From Stenotrophomonas sp. ESTM1D_MKCIP4_1 (GTDB lineage: Bacteria; Pseudomonadota; Gammaproteobacteria; Xanthomonadales; Xanthomonadaceae), in assembly GCF_003086895.1 (NCBI RefSeq), contig NZ_CP026004.1, positions 2,578,731-2,642,730 on the forward strand: a stretch of DNA of 64,000 nucleotides. Direction: 5' to 3'. Below the pieces are notes generated by a model. It was not told the DNA's origin and ran no database searches. It was given only the letters and a program-made list of their open reading frames with translations. Shown here piece after piece: positions 56,582 through 64,000 of this stretch. Position numbers and translations under genes: made by a program. How positions within the stretch are numbered: position 1 is the first letter of the stretch; each line of letters begins with the position of its first letter.

Positions 56582-57454
56582 ATGCGACACCTGAACGCCT
56601 GGAAAATAAATGATCACATGTTCCTAAGATCACTAGCGCGAAATAAAAACCTATCGAGCCATCCCCACTTAAGGTCGAAGGCCGCAACAATATCATTAGC
56701 CTACATAGCTTATTTGTCCTCGAAGGGGGACGCCAGCTCTATCGAACCAAAAGGCGTCGACGGAACGACTTCCAAATACCTTCACGCTCACTACAAACAT
56801 CCCCCAACCTCCCATAAATTCATTAAAAAATTAAGGGATGATAATGCCGCAATGACCTGCACCATGTGCGGATCGCCAAACTGTGGAACACTCGACCACA
56901 TCTTACCCAAGGCCATATATCCAGAATTCAGCTTATTTTCTGCAAACCTAGTCCCCGCATGCTTGTGCAATAACAAGCGAAAGGACGTCTATCGGGGCGG
57001 AGCGGGAGAACGAGTCCTCCACCCCTACTTCGATGAATTCATGCGGGAAAGGCTGGTAACTTGCAGGTTCCGGGACCATGACAGAGCACCATCGATCGAA
57101 ATTTTAAACAACCTTTCAGCAGCAGATGCGAATTTTGCATCGGTCGAGTTTCACATAAAGAGTGTAGTTAGGAAAAGCGCAATATCCGGGTCATTACGCA
57201 AAGACTGGGGAACGCTTGTTAGAAAGCCAAGCTTAATACATTCCAGTCTTGGTACCGCCCCTGCATCTAAATTTGAATTAATAGAAATTCTATCCGAAGA
57301 GCTATACAAATCAGACGACCGTCAACAAAGCAAGAATAGCTGGTCATCCATATTTATATCCGGACTGCTAGAGGACGTCACACTTGATTGGCTTTTTAAC
57401 AGACTCACTTCTCCAGAAAGATGTGACGACGACCCACTAATCGCAGAAATATGA
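56582..57454 (+). CDS. HNH endonuclease, PtuB-like (Septu-like defence)
   Basis: A 290-residue protein with an HNH nuclease domain (about 93-138): CTMCGSPNCG (zinc Cys), TLDHILPKAIYPEFS (catalytic LDH), then NLVPACLCNNKRKD (the Asn and the second Cys pair with Lys). The N-terminal helix region and the C-terminal 150 residues are not recognised. AAGGAG lies about 14 bases upstream within the ATPase 3' end, and 1 base separates the genes, so they are co-translated. In Septu systems the ATPase holds or triggers the nuclease on phage infection; that role is inferred here. AT-rich codon use marks recent acquisition. Confidence 0.75.
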   Translation: MRHLNAWKINDHMFLRSLARNKNLSSHPHLRSKAATISLAYIAYLSSKGDASSIEPKGVDGTTSKYLHAHYKHPPTSHKFIKKLRDDNAAMTCTMCGSPNCGTLDHILPKAIYPEFSLFSANLVPACLCNNKRKDVYRGGAGERVLHPYFDEFMRERLVTCRFRDHDRAPSIEILNNLSAADANFASVEFHIKSVVRKSAISGSLRKDWGTLVRKPSLIHSSLGTAPASKFELIEILSEELYKSDDRQQSKNSWSSIFISGLLEDVTLDWLFNRLTSPERCDDDPLIAEI

Positions 57455-57667
57455 GATACACGCCTCTCGTGAATACTTTTATCGCGGCGATGCTGACTGG
57501 TGGTCGAGCGGCAACAATGCACATCCAATGATGTCGCGAAAGGTCAGGGTTAGGGAGAATTCGATGTTCGATTCGAGAGAGCTATCGTCGCTATGCCGCT
57601 GCTGGGTGACGTACCGCCCGCGACCTGTTAACTTGCGCACCACTTTCGTGGTTTACAGCCTGTCCGC
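57455..57667. promoter_or_regulatory. Gap between the island and a TonB-dependent receptor
   Basis: A 213-base region with the right edge of the AT-rich island (about 57480) and the likely receptor promoter. No convincing Fur box was found. Confidence 0.4.
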
Positions 57668-59776
57668 ATGTCGCTCTCGTCTTACCGCCCCACCCCGTCG
57701 CTGCTGTTCCTGGCCGTCTCCCTCGGCCTTGCCGCCACCGCCCACGCCGCCCCGCAGGCCACCACGCTGGACGCGGTGCAGGTCACTGCCGCCGATGCCA
57801 GCGCCCAAGCCCGCGAGGCGCTCAAGCGCGTGCCCGGCGCCAGCAACGTCATCGACGTCGCCAAGGCCGACAGCCGCCTGTCCAGCAGCGCCGACGTGCT
57901 GGCCTACCAGCCCGGCATCAGCGCGCAGTCGCCGGGCAACGAGGGCACCAAGGTGTCGATCCGTGGTTCGGGCATCAACCGCGGGCCGGGTGCGCATGCG
58001 TCGGGTATCGCCGTGTCCCTCGATGGCCTGCCGCTGACCGGACCCGGCGGTACGCCCTACGAACTGCTGGAACCGCTGTGGCTGTCGCGGGTGGAAGTGC
58101 TGCGCGGCGCCAATGGTTTCGAGCGCGGCGCGTTGGCGCTGGGCGGTGCCATCGACTATGTCAGCCGCAGCGGCCGCGATTCGGCCGGCGTGCAGCTGCA
58201 CTACGAAGCCGGCAGCCGTGGCTACCAGAAGCGCGGAATCAGCTGGGGCGGCGTCAGTGGTGATGTCGATTACTTCCTGGCCTACACCGACAGCGAGTTC
58301 GACGGCTACCAGCAGCATGCGCGCGGCGACGGCAAGGGCGCGATGGCCAACATCGGCTGGCAGATCAGCCCCGACCTGCAGACGCGCTTCTTCGTGCGCT
58401 ACCGCGAGACCAATCACGAAACGCCCGGGCGCCTGACCCGCGACCAGATCCGCAACGATCCACGCGCGGCCAACCCGGCCAACCTCGCCATCGATGCGCG
58501 CCGCCCGCAGCCAGGCAGCACCTGGATCGGCAACATGACCACCCTGCAGATCGACGAGGATTCCTCGCTGCAGGCCGGGCTGGTCTACCACAAATACCCC
58601 ATGGACCTCGGCGAGAGCCTGTACCGCCAGCAGCTGGACTACGCCGACCTCAACGCGACGCTGGACTACCGCCATCGCCACACGCTGCTGGGTCTGGACA
58701 GCGAAACCACCGTCGGCCTGCGCGTGACGCACGATCTGGACGCCAACGTGCGCGAGTCGCTGCGCTTTGCCGGCAACGGTTATGCGGCAGGCACGCGCAC
58801 GCGCGACTTCCAGCACCTGGGCACCCAGAGCACGCTGCATATCGGCAACAACCTTGCGCTGAATGATCGCCTGCGCGTGCAGACCGGCCTGGCGCTGATC
58901 AATACCCGCAGCGATGTGCAGGTGACCTGGCCCAGCAGCGGCGGCCGCCTGCGCGACCACGACTGGGATTACGCGCCGCGCCTGGGCGTTACCTGGCAGC
59001 ACAGCGCGCAGACGCAGTGGTTCGGCAACCTCAGCCGGTCGGTGGAAGCACCGCACCCGTGGTCGATGATCTGGGGCTCGAACCAGTTTTTCGGTGCGGG
59101 CAACGGACCGTCCACCGGCCGCCAGAGCGCACCGGTGGCGATGCAGAACCAGACCGCCACCACGCTGGAACTGGGCGCGCGTGGCGAGGCAGCGCTGGGC
59201 CGCTGGGAACTGACCGGCTACTACGCACACGTCAACCACGAACTGCTGAGCGTCGAACTGCGACCGGTGCCGAACCTGTTCGTGGCCGAGAACAACGCCA
59301 GCCCCACGGTACATCGTGGCATCGAGGCCGGGCTGGACAGCACCCTGTGGCAGGCCACGCCGGGACGCCTGTCGCTGCGCCAGGCCTACACCTTCAGTGA
59401 TTTCCGCTACCGCGATGATGCGCGCTTCGGCAGCAACCGCCTGCCCGGCCTGCCGCAGCACAGCTACCAGGCTGAACTGCGCTTCGACCATGCTTCGGGC
59501 CTGTACGCCGCGTTGAACACTGAGTACGCCTCGCGCATCGCCGTGGACTACGCCAACAGCTTCTGGGCCGACAGCCATGTGATCTTCGGCAGCCGCATCG
59601 GCTACGACGCGCCCGGCGGCCGCTGGCAGGCATGGGCGGAGGTGCGCAACATCGGCGACCGCCATTACGCGGCGACGGTGACACCCGGCTACGACGATGC
59701 CGGCAAGGACGTGGCGCGCTCGACGCCGGGCGAAGGCCGCGGCGTGTATGCGGGGGTGCGCTGGCGCTTTGAGTGA
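57668..59776 (+). CDS. TonB-dependent outer-membrane receptor
   Basis: A 702-residue outer-membrane receptor for a siderophore or other ligand. The signal peptide ends at AHAA (about 28), a TonB-box-like LDAVQVTA follows (about 34-41), then the plug (about 55-170, SIRGSGINRGPGAHASGIAV, VEVLRGANGFERGALALGGA) and a 22-strand barrel ending in the aromatic-x RWRFE. The plug resembles FecA/FhuE-type receptors. The ligand cannot be named, and no sigma/anti-sigma pair is adjacent. It depends on TonB; two TonB-like genes are at 36-37.6 kb. Confidence 0.9.
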   Translation: MSLSSYRPTPSLLFLAVSLGLAATAHAAPQATTLDAVQVTAADASAQAREALKRVPGASNVIDVAKADSRLSSSADVLAYQPGISAQSPGNEGTKVSIRGSGINRGPGAHASGIAVSLDGLPLTGPGGTPYELLEPLWLSRVEVLRGANGFERGALALGGAIDYVSRSGRDSAGVQLHYEAGSRGYQKRGISWGGVSGDVDYFLAYTDSEFDGYQQHARGDGKGAMANIGWQISPDLQTRFFVRYRETNHETPGRLTRDQIRNDPRAANPANLAIDARRPQPGSTWIGNMTTLQIDEDSSLQAGLVYHKYPMDLGESLYRQQLDYADLNATLDYRHRHTLLGLDSETTVGLRVTHDLDANVRESLRFAGNGYAAGTRTRDFQHLGTQSTLHIGNNLALNDRLRVQTGLALINTRSDVQVTWPSSGGRLRDHDWDYAPRLGVTWQHSAQTQWFGNLSRSVEAPHPWSMIWGSNQFFGAGNGPSTGRQSAPVAMQNQTATTLELGARGEAALGRWELTGYYAHVNHELLSVELRPVPNLFVAENNASPTVHRGIEAGLDSTLWQATPGRLSLRQAYTFSDFRYRDDARFGSNRLPGLPQHSYQAELRFDHASGLYAALNTEYASRIAVDYANSFWADSHVIFGSRIGYDAPGGRWQAWAEVRNIGDRHYAATVTPGYDDAGKDVARSTPGEGRGVYAGVRWRFE

Positions 59777-59846
59777 GCGCCCGCACCGCAGTCGCCTGCA
59801 GTGACAACGTGCAACGATCTGCGTGCCGCGCTGCCGGACTGAAGAT

Positions 59847-60677
59847 TCAATGCCGGCGGGGCCACAGCGCCTGTCCCCGACGGATGCCCGACAGCGCGCG
59901 CTCGGGTCGTTCCAGCACCCACCGTCCCTGCTCCCTGTGGAACAGCATGCGCGACCGCTGGCCGCCGATGCTTGAGCAATAGTCCCCGGCGACGGCGATC
60001 ATGGCCCATTGATTGTCCGCACTGAACACCGGTTTCGACAGCAGGATGATCGTCTTCCCGTCCAGGCTGTCGTCCGTCATGCAGTGCGGGTCACCCTGCG
60101 TCTGCAGGGTCCGCAGCTGCACGAAGCTCAGATGCGCCGCGCCCTGCAGCGCAGCGTCCGGCACCCGCGCGCTGCGCCGGTTGACCAAGGGGAGTTGCGC
60201 CTGCAGTTGTCGGCGCAGGTCGTACATCGGGCGATCGTCCACCCACTCCACCAGGTCGTCATCGTCCTGGCAGAACCGCAGGTGGCCACCCGGCCAGCAG
60301 TACGGCAGTGTGTGGTCGATCACCAGGGTCCGGCTGTCCACGGGGTCGGACAGCAACGGCTGTTCTTCAGGCCGCCAGCGATTCACCGCCGCTGCGGCGA
60401 CCTGCATCCCGCTTCCGTTCTGCGGCGCCGTCCTCGTCCCGCGGCCATCCATCGCCATGGGCTGCGGCAGCGACGCCGGCGGTGGCGGCAGGACGGGGCT
60501 CCTGATCGCAAGCGCCATGATCTCGGCCTGCATCTGCGCGGTTCCAGTATTCACAGGCGGCGGTCCAAGCGCCGTGCTCCGCCAAGGCTTCAAGGTGAAG
60601 GCCAGGATCAACAGCGCCGCCGCCGCGATCGCTGCGGCAATGGCCCCTGTTCGCTTCCATGCAAGATTCCTGGCCAT
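59847..60677 (-). CDS. Hypothetical membrane-anchored protein
   Basis: A 276-residue protein with one N-terminal membrane helix (about 8-28, TGAIAAAIAAAALLILAF) and a long periplasmic part rich in Pro and Gln with several Cys (DHTLPYCWPG, LRFCQDD, DPHCMTDD, DYCSSIGG) that may form disulphides. No family recognised. I use ATG 60677; a GTG at 60719 would add 14 residues. It is last of three minus-strand genes from 61885. Confidence 0.65.
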   Translation of the reverse strand: MARNLAWKRTGAIAAAIAAAALLILAFTLKPWRSTALGPPPVNTGTAQMQAEIMALAIRSPVLPPPPASLPQPMAMDGRGTRTAPQNGSGMQVAAAAVNRWRPEEQPLLSDPVDSRTLVIDHTLPYCWPGGHLRFCQDDDDLVEWVDDRPMYDLRRQLQAQLPLVNRRSARVPDAALQGAAHLSFVQLRTLQTQGDPHCMTDDSLDGKTIILLSKPVFSADNQWAMIAVAGDYCSSIGGQRSRMLFHREQGRWVLERPERALSGIRRGQALWPRRH

Positions 60678-60728
60678 GACCACATCCGGGTTGAAGAACG
60701 ACCGCGCCTGCGCGCGCACTGACCCACG

Positions 60729-61508
60729 CTACAGCGCCTGCACCACCTGCATCAGCGTGACCGCGTCAGGCGCCATCGATTGCGCCAGCCAGCCCAGCCC
60801 GGCAAAGAACACCAGCAGGCCCAGCAGCGGCCAGAACGTGTGCGTCAGGCACAACCGCCACCAGCCCTGCGCACCCATGCCCTGCATGCGCCGGTACAGG
60901 CCACCGACAATGGCCGCGTCCACCAGCAGTTCGGCCATCAGTACCGGGGCCGACCACACCACCCAGGCACTGGCCAGCAGCACGCCGGCCACCACGGCCA
61001 CGATGCCCAGCACCGCCAGCAGCGGCAGGCCGGCCTCGCCGTCGGCGGCGTCCAGCAGGGAGGCGCCATCGCCTTCCATGACCGACGCGGCGGACGCTTC
61101 GCCCCAGGACGCCGACGCGCCTCCACCCCCGGAGTGACCACCGCTGCCGCCCCAGGAAGGGCCGCTGCGCGGCGTACTTCCGCCACCGCCAGCATTGCTG
61201 GCGACTTCGCCTGCCCCGTCCGCCACGGCGTCCCAGCGCCAACGGATCCAGATCCACATCAGCAGCAGGAACACGGCATAGGCCAGCACGACCGACAGCG
61301 GATAACGCAGCAGCATGCTGTCCACGCCGGCCAGCCGCAGCAGATGGGAGGCGAGGAATCCGGCGCCACCGGTCAACACCACGATGAGCGCCATCTGCAG
61401 GCGCGGCCAGCCATGGTGCTGCAGCTGCCGGCGCGCGCGCGCGACTTCGCTGCTGCGGGTCATCGCCAGCTTCAGGGTGCTGGAACCGAAACGCGTGGTC
61501 CGCTTCAT
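60729..61508 (-). CDS. Multi-pass membrane protein with Gly/Ser-rich loop
   Basis: A 259-residue protein with about four to five membrane segments. The loop near residues 100-150 is extremely Gly/Ser-rich (GGGGSTPRSGPSWGGSGGHS and more) and acidic afterwards. The C-terminal WWRLCLTHTFWPLLGLLVFF segment resembles small membrane proteins of unknown function. It overlaps the upstream VOC gene by ATGA, and the next gene follows within 52 bases, so the three are co-transcribed. Confidence 0.72.
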   Translation of the reverse strand: MKRTTRFGSSTLKLAMTRSSEVARARRQLQHHGWPRLQMALIVVLTGGAGFLASHLLRLAGVDSMLLRYPLSVVLAYAVFLLLMWIWIRWRWDAVADGAGEVASNAGGGGSTPRSGPSWGGSGGHSGGGGASASWGEASAASVMEGDGASLLDAADGEAGLPLLAVLGIVAVVAGVLLASAWVVWSAPVLMAELLVDAAIVGGLYRRMQGMGAQGWWRLCLTHTFWPLLGLLVFFAGLGWLAQSMAPDAVTLMQVVQAL

Positions 61509-61885
61509 GCCGGCAACGTCTTGGTCACCGCTTCCAGACGGTGGCCATCGGGGTCGACCACGAACGCGGCGTAATAGGTATCGCCGTAATCAGGGCGCAG
61601 GCCCGGTGCGCCGTTGTCCGTTCCGCCCGTGACCATGGCCGCAGCGTGGAAGGCATCCACGGCCGCGGCAGATCCAGCGGCGAACGCAAGGTGGAAGCCG
61701 GGACCTGGCGGCGAGGCATCGTCACGCAGCTTCAGGCACAGCGCGTCTTCATCATCCACCAGGCCGTAACCAATGGCGGTCTCGTCCTCGAACACGCGAC
61801 GGTAGCCGAGTGCGGCAAGCGCCGCATCGTAGAAGCGGCCTGCCGCATCCAGATCACGGACGCCGAGGGACAGATGGTGCAGCAT
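61505..61885 (-). CDS. VOC (glyoxalase/bleomycin-resistance) family protein
   Basis: A 126-residue vicinal-oxygen-chelate protein. LHHLSLGVRDLDAAGRFYDA with the first metal His, DALCLKLRD, FHLAFAAGS, and the final YYAAFVVDPDGHRLEAV are the standard fold. The second metal position is in HRLEA. The small size is normal for a single-module dimer. The substrate is unknown. The ATG at 61885 is preferred to the upstream 61906. Confidence 0.83.
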   Translation of the reverse strand: MLHHLSLGVRDLDAAGRFYDAALAALGYRRVFEDETAIGYGLVDDEDALCLKLRDDASPPGPGFHLAFAAGSAAAVDAFHAAAMVTGGTDNGAPGLRPDYGDTYYAAFVVDPDGHRLEAVTKTLPA

Positions 61886-61929
61886 GCGGACATCCTTGCC
61901 GGGCAAGCGTAGTTGTGTTCGGGTCGATT

Positions 61930-62511
61930 CTAGCCTGCAGGCGGCACGGCCGCCTTCAGCAGCTGCGCAGCCACCTGGTCGAACGGGGCGATGTCCTGCA
62001 GCGCGCGGCTCATGGCCACCGCACCTTCCACACTGGCGATGACCAGGCTGGCAAGCCCGGCCGCCTGTTCCGGCGCGTGGCCGTCGGCAACGAAGGCCTG
62101 GGCAAGATGTGCCTGCCAGCGCGCGAACACCTCGGCGGCCGCCACGCGGGGTTGGCTCGCAACGGCGTCGACCGGCTCTTCAACCGCGGCAGCCAGTACC
62201 GGGCAGCCCGCGCGGAACTGCGAACGCAGCAGGCGCTCGCGCCACATCGCCAGGAACTGCTGCAGGCCGACCATCGCACCACCACGCAGCAGGCCCACCA
62301 GCAGTGCTTCCACCTTGTCGCCGGCCATGTGGGTCGCCCTGGCCAGCAGTTCCTGCTTGCCACCCGGGAAGTGGTGGTAGGTCGAGCCCAGCGGCGCCTC
62401 GGCCAGCTTGGTCACCTCGCGGATGCTGGTGGCATTGAGCCCGACCCGCGCCAGCATCAGGGCGGCGGCATCGATCACACGCTGGGGGGCATCGGACGCT
62501 CGCGGGCTCAT
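61930..62511 (-). CDS. TetR-family transcriptional regulator
   Basis: A 193-residue TetR/AcrR regulator. The N-terminal helix-turn-helix has IDAAALMLARVGLNATSIREV and APLGSTYHHFPGGKQELLAR; the ligand domain (about 60-190) is of the TetR_C type with CPVLAAAVEEPVDA. GGAG precedes the ATG at 62511; the frame extends to 62709 but is antisense to the thioesterase gene. Divergent from the thioesterase, which it probably represses. Confidence 0.9.
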   Translation of the reverse strand: MSPRASDAPQRVIDAAALMLARVGLNATSIREVTKLAEAPLGSTYHHFPGGKQELLARATHMAGDKVEALLVGLLRGGAMVGLQQFLAMWRERLLRSQFRAGCPVLAAAVEEPVDAVASQPRVAAAEVFARWQAHLAQAFVADGHAPEQAAGLASLVIASVEGAVAMSRALQDIAPFDQVAAQLLKAAVPPAG

Positions 62512-62580
62512 GCCGCTCTCCTTGCTAGGACAGTCGTCATAGATTAGCGTACCGCCCATCCTATAACACTCGTCATAACC
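62512..62580. promoter_or_regulatory. tetR/thioesterase shared promoter with TCGTCATA repeats
   Basis: A 69-base divergent gap. The octamer TCGTCATA occurs at 62534-62541 and 62570-62577, in direct orientation, 36 bases apart (each followed by an A-rich pair). These are candidate half-sites for the TetR regulator, though TetR operators are usually inverted. Confidence 0.5.
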
Positions 62581-63126
62581 ATGAATCTCTGGTTCCGCCT
62601 GCTCCACCTGCTGCTGCGCAGCCTGTTCCGGCCGAAGCTGGAGGCTCCGTTCGGGGTTTCGCGGCTGCCGTTCCGGGTGCTGCCCAACGATCTGGACAGC
62701 AACCTGCACATGACCAACGGCCGCTACTGGAACATCTTCGACCTCGGGCGGCTGGACCTGATCCTGCGCATGGGCCTGGGCAAGGTGGCGCTGCGCGAGA
62801 AGTGGGCGCCCATCGTCGGCGCCGGCACCATCCAGTTCCGCCGCGAGCTCAAGCCATTCCAGCAGTTCACCCTGGAAACGCGGCTGGCCGGCTGGGTCGG
62901 TACGCGGGTCATCATGGAACAGCGCGTGCTGGTCGGGCCCGAAAACAAAGTCGCGACACGTGCGCTGCTGGTGACCGGCATCTACGACCGCCGTGCACGC
63001 CGCTTCGTCGGAATGGAACAGATGATGGCCGCCATCGGCTGCGATACGCCGCCCTCACCGCCGCTCAGTGCTGCCGCCGAAGCGCTGCTGGCCGCCGATG
63101 CGGCATTGAAGCGCGACGACAACTGA
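62581..63126 (+). CDS. Acyl-CoA thioesterase-like hotdog protein (THEM6 type)
   Basis: A 181-residue hotdog-fold protein with an N-terminal hydrophobic helix (LWFRLLHLLLRSLF) that suggests a membrane-associated form. The hotdog motif LPNDLDSNLHMTNGRYWNIFD has the Asp, Asn and His seen in 4HBT-type thioesterases; VIMEQRVL and the RALLVTGIYDRRARRFVG strand follow. Substrate unknown. Divergent from the TetR gene. Confidence 0.83.
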   Translation: MNLWFRLLHLLLRSLFRPKLEAPFGVSRLPFRVLPNDLDSNLHMTNGRYWNIFDLGRLDLILRMGLGKVALREKWAPIVGAGTIQFRRELKPFQQFTLETRLAGWVGTRVIMEQRVLVGPENKVATRALLVTGIYDRRARRFVGMEQMMAAIGCDTPPSPPLSAAAEALLAADAALKRDDN

Positions 63127-63135
63127 GCAAGGCGA

Positions 63136-63603
63136 TCAGAGCGCCTTCCTGAGGACATCCTTCAGGCGACGCTTGTGCGATTCCACCGCGTTCCAGTTCC
63201 AGTCGCACACGGGCGGAACCTCGAGCGCGCCCCGCTCGCGGGCCAGTGCGGCACGCTCGGTGAGGGCATGGACACTCGCGGCAAAGTTGGCATCCACGGC
63301 CATGGGCAGCCGGATCGAGATCAGCCCCCAGCCGGACACCGTCAAGCGCGCCGCTTCACCGCGCCCGGCATCGAACGGGCGCACGCGCACCGCACCGCCC
63401 ATGTCCGCGTACTGCACGCCCACCAGCAGCACGCCGCCGGACACCCACTGCAGCGCCCTGCCGTGCTCACAGAGCGCCTCGGCGGAATCGTAGCGGCGCG
63501 GCTGCGAACCGGGGCTCGAGTAGAGCTCGGTGACCAGCACCGGGCTGCGCTTGAACACGGCGCGTGCCACGGTCTCGACCAGGGTGATGGAAACCGCTGC
63601 CAT
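63136..63603 (-). CDS. Hypothetical protein
   Basis: A 155-residue cytosolic protein with no recognised family. Notable parts are VSITLVETVARAVFKRSPVL at the N-terminus, the Gly-rich VSGGVLLVGVQYADMGGAVR, and a C-terminal basic helix VESHKRRLKDVLRKAL. It lies 15 bases after the SGNH hydrolase stop on the same strand. GAGG abuts the ATG at 63603; a TTG at 63618 is a possible alternative start. Confidence 0.6.
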   Translation of the reverse strand: MAAVSITLVETVARAVFKRSPVLVTELYSSPGSQPRRYDSAEALCEHGRALQWVSGGVLLVGVQYADMGGAVRVRPFDAGRGEAARLTVSGWGLISIRLPMAVDANFAASVHALTERAALARERGALEVPPVCDWNWNAVESHKRRLKDVLRKAL

Positions 63604-63618
63604 CCTCAGTAAATGCAA

Positions 63619-64000
63619 TCAGCGCGCGGCAGGCGGCGTGGTGTCCAGCGCCCGCTTGATCGCCTGCTCCGCCAGCGGCGCCATCAGCGCATAGCCTTTC
63701 GCCGTGGGATGCACGCCGTCCGCAGCCAGCGCGGGGTCCAGTCCACCCTCCGCATTGGTCATGGCCGAGTGGTAGTCGAGGTACACCACACCCTTTGCAT
63801 CAGCGTACTGCTTCAGCGCGGCATTCAAGGCCTGCACCTTTGGCGCCGGTTCAATGCCAGGCATCCATCGGTACTCGCTCACCGGCAGCACCGAGGCCAG
63901 CACCACGCGGATGCCGTGCGCGCCTGCGAGATCCACCATCGCATGCAGGTTGTCTTCAATCATGGCCTGGGTGCTGGGGCCGGTATTGCCGGCGATATCG
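63619..64000 (-). CDS. SGNH/GDSL-type hydrolase (5' end beyond window)
   Basis: The last 126 codons are visible; the start is beyond base 64000. GNTGPSTQAMIEDN is a conserved SGNH block III-like region (Asn), VVLASVLPVSEYRW follows, and DGVHPTAKGYALMAPLAEQA carries the block V Asp and His of the catalytic triad. The Ser block (GDSL) lies off the window. Likely a lysophospholipase/arylesterase TesA-like or secreted lipase family member; the N-terminal signal cannot be seen. Confidence 0.85.
   Translation of the reverse strand, partial: DIAGNTGPSTQAMIEDNLHAMVDLAGAHGIRVVLASVLPVSEYRWMPGIEPAPKVQALNAALKQYADAKGVVYLDYHSAMTNAEGGLDPALAADGVHPTAKGYALMAPLAEQAIKRALDTTPPAAR

Larger units (their letters stand above)
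54869..57460. mobile_element. AT-rich two-gene island, acquired DNA
   Basis: From the stop of the serine hydrolase to just past the HNH gene the DNA changes abruptly from GC-rich to clearly AT-rich (stretches such as TTAAATAATTGG, and AAA, ATA, AAT codons throughout), then returns to GC-rich near 57480. It holds only the ATPase and HNH genes. No transposase, integrase, tRNA or flanking direct repeat was found. The edges are sharp, consistent with horizontal transfer of a defence cassette. Confidence 0.8.

Overview
The window is chromosomal DNA from a high-GC gammaproteobacterium, most likely Stenotrophomonas (S. maltophilia complex, Xanthomonadaceae). The grounds are the GC-rich codon use with long spurious antisense frames, the many GTAG-headed palindromes of the REP type known in Stenotrophomonas, the serC-pheA-aroA order, a class III PHA synthase pair, and the divergent ppsR/ppsA pair. 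Coding is dense, at about sixty genes, mostly housekeeping.

Layout. 1-2695: pssA-phaE-phaC operon on the minus strand (phaC runs off the left edge). 2696-5827: a gap with DnaA-box-like sites, a methyltransferase, a Nudix hydrolase, a DUF1249 protein and ppsR. 5971-9377: ppsA and an MscS-type channel. 9451-13052 (minus): an old yellow enzyme, an EcsC-family protein preceded by a scrap of its own 3' end, orn and tadA. 13205-18483: two GNAT acetyltransferases, an HD hydrolase, an AraJ-like transporter, small proteins and a degenerate SRAP protein. 18628-25812: a sensory block of chemoreceptor (with a sigma-28-like promoter), GAF-GGDEF-EAL protein, GAF histidine kinase and hybrid histidine kinase. 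25842-32514: small exported or membrane proteins, a helicase IV-like protein with extra domains, a miniature Rhs protein with a putative immunity partner, and tRNA-Ser(UGA). 32617-37593: LysR/azoR pair, SH3 protein, serS and two TonB-like proteins. 37812-41519: serC-pheA-aroA. 41735-45714: FHA protein, two PHA-granule proteins, a membrane Mrr-like protein, a 53-bp tandem array and hicAB. 45786-53273: complete histidine utilisation locus (hutC, hutF, hutI-H-G-U). 53399-59776: serine hydrolase, a sharply bounded AT-rich two-gene island (AAA ATPase plus HNH nuclease, resembling Septu/PtuAB defence) and a TonB-dependent receptor. 59847-64000: a small membrane-protein operon, a TetR/thioesterase divergent pair and an SGNH hydrolase cut by the right edge.

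How the genes fit together. phaC/phaE and the granule proteins at 42.7-43.5 kb make one polyhydroxyalkanoate system split over two loci. PpsR sets the activity of PpsA and so the PEP supply, and PEP feeds the AroA step. The Hut genes carry histidine to glutamate through the HutF/HutG route under HutC. The candidates for something new are the ATPase/HNH island (54.9-57.5 kb), the mini-Rhs/immunity pair (30.7-32.0 kb), the helicase IV with a nuclease-like insert (27.9-30.6 kb) and the SRAP protein without catalytic residues (17.3-18.1 kb).
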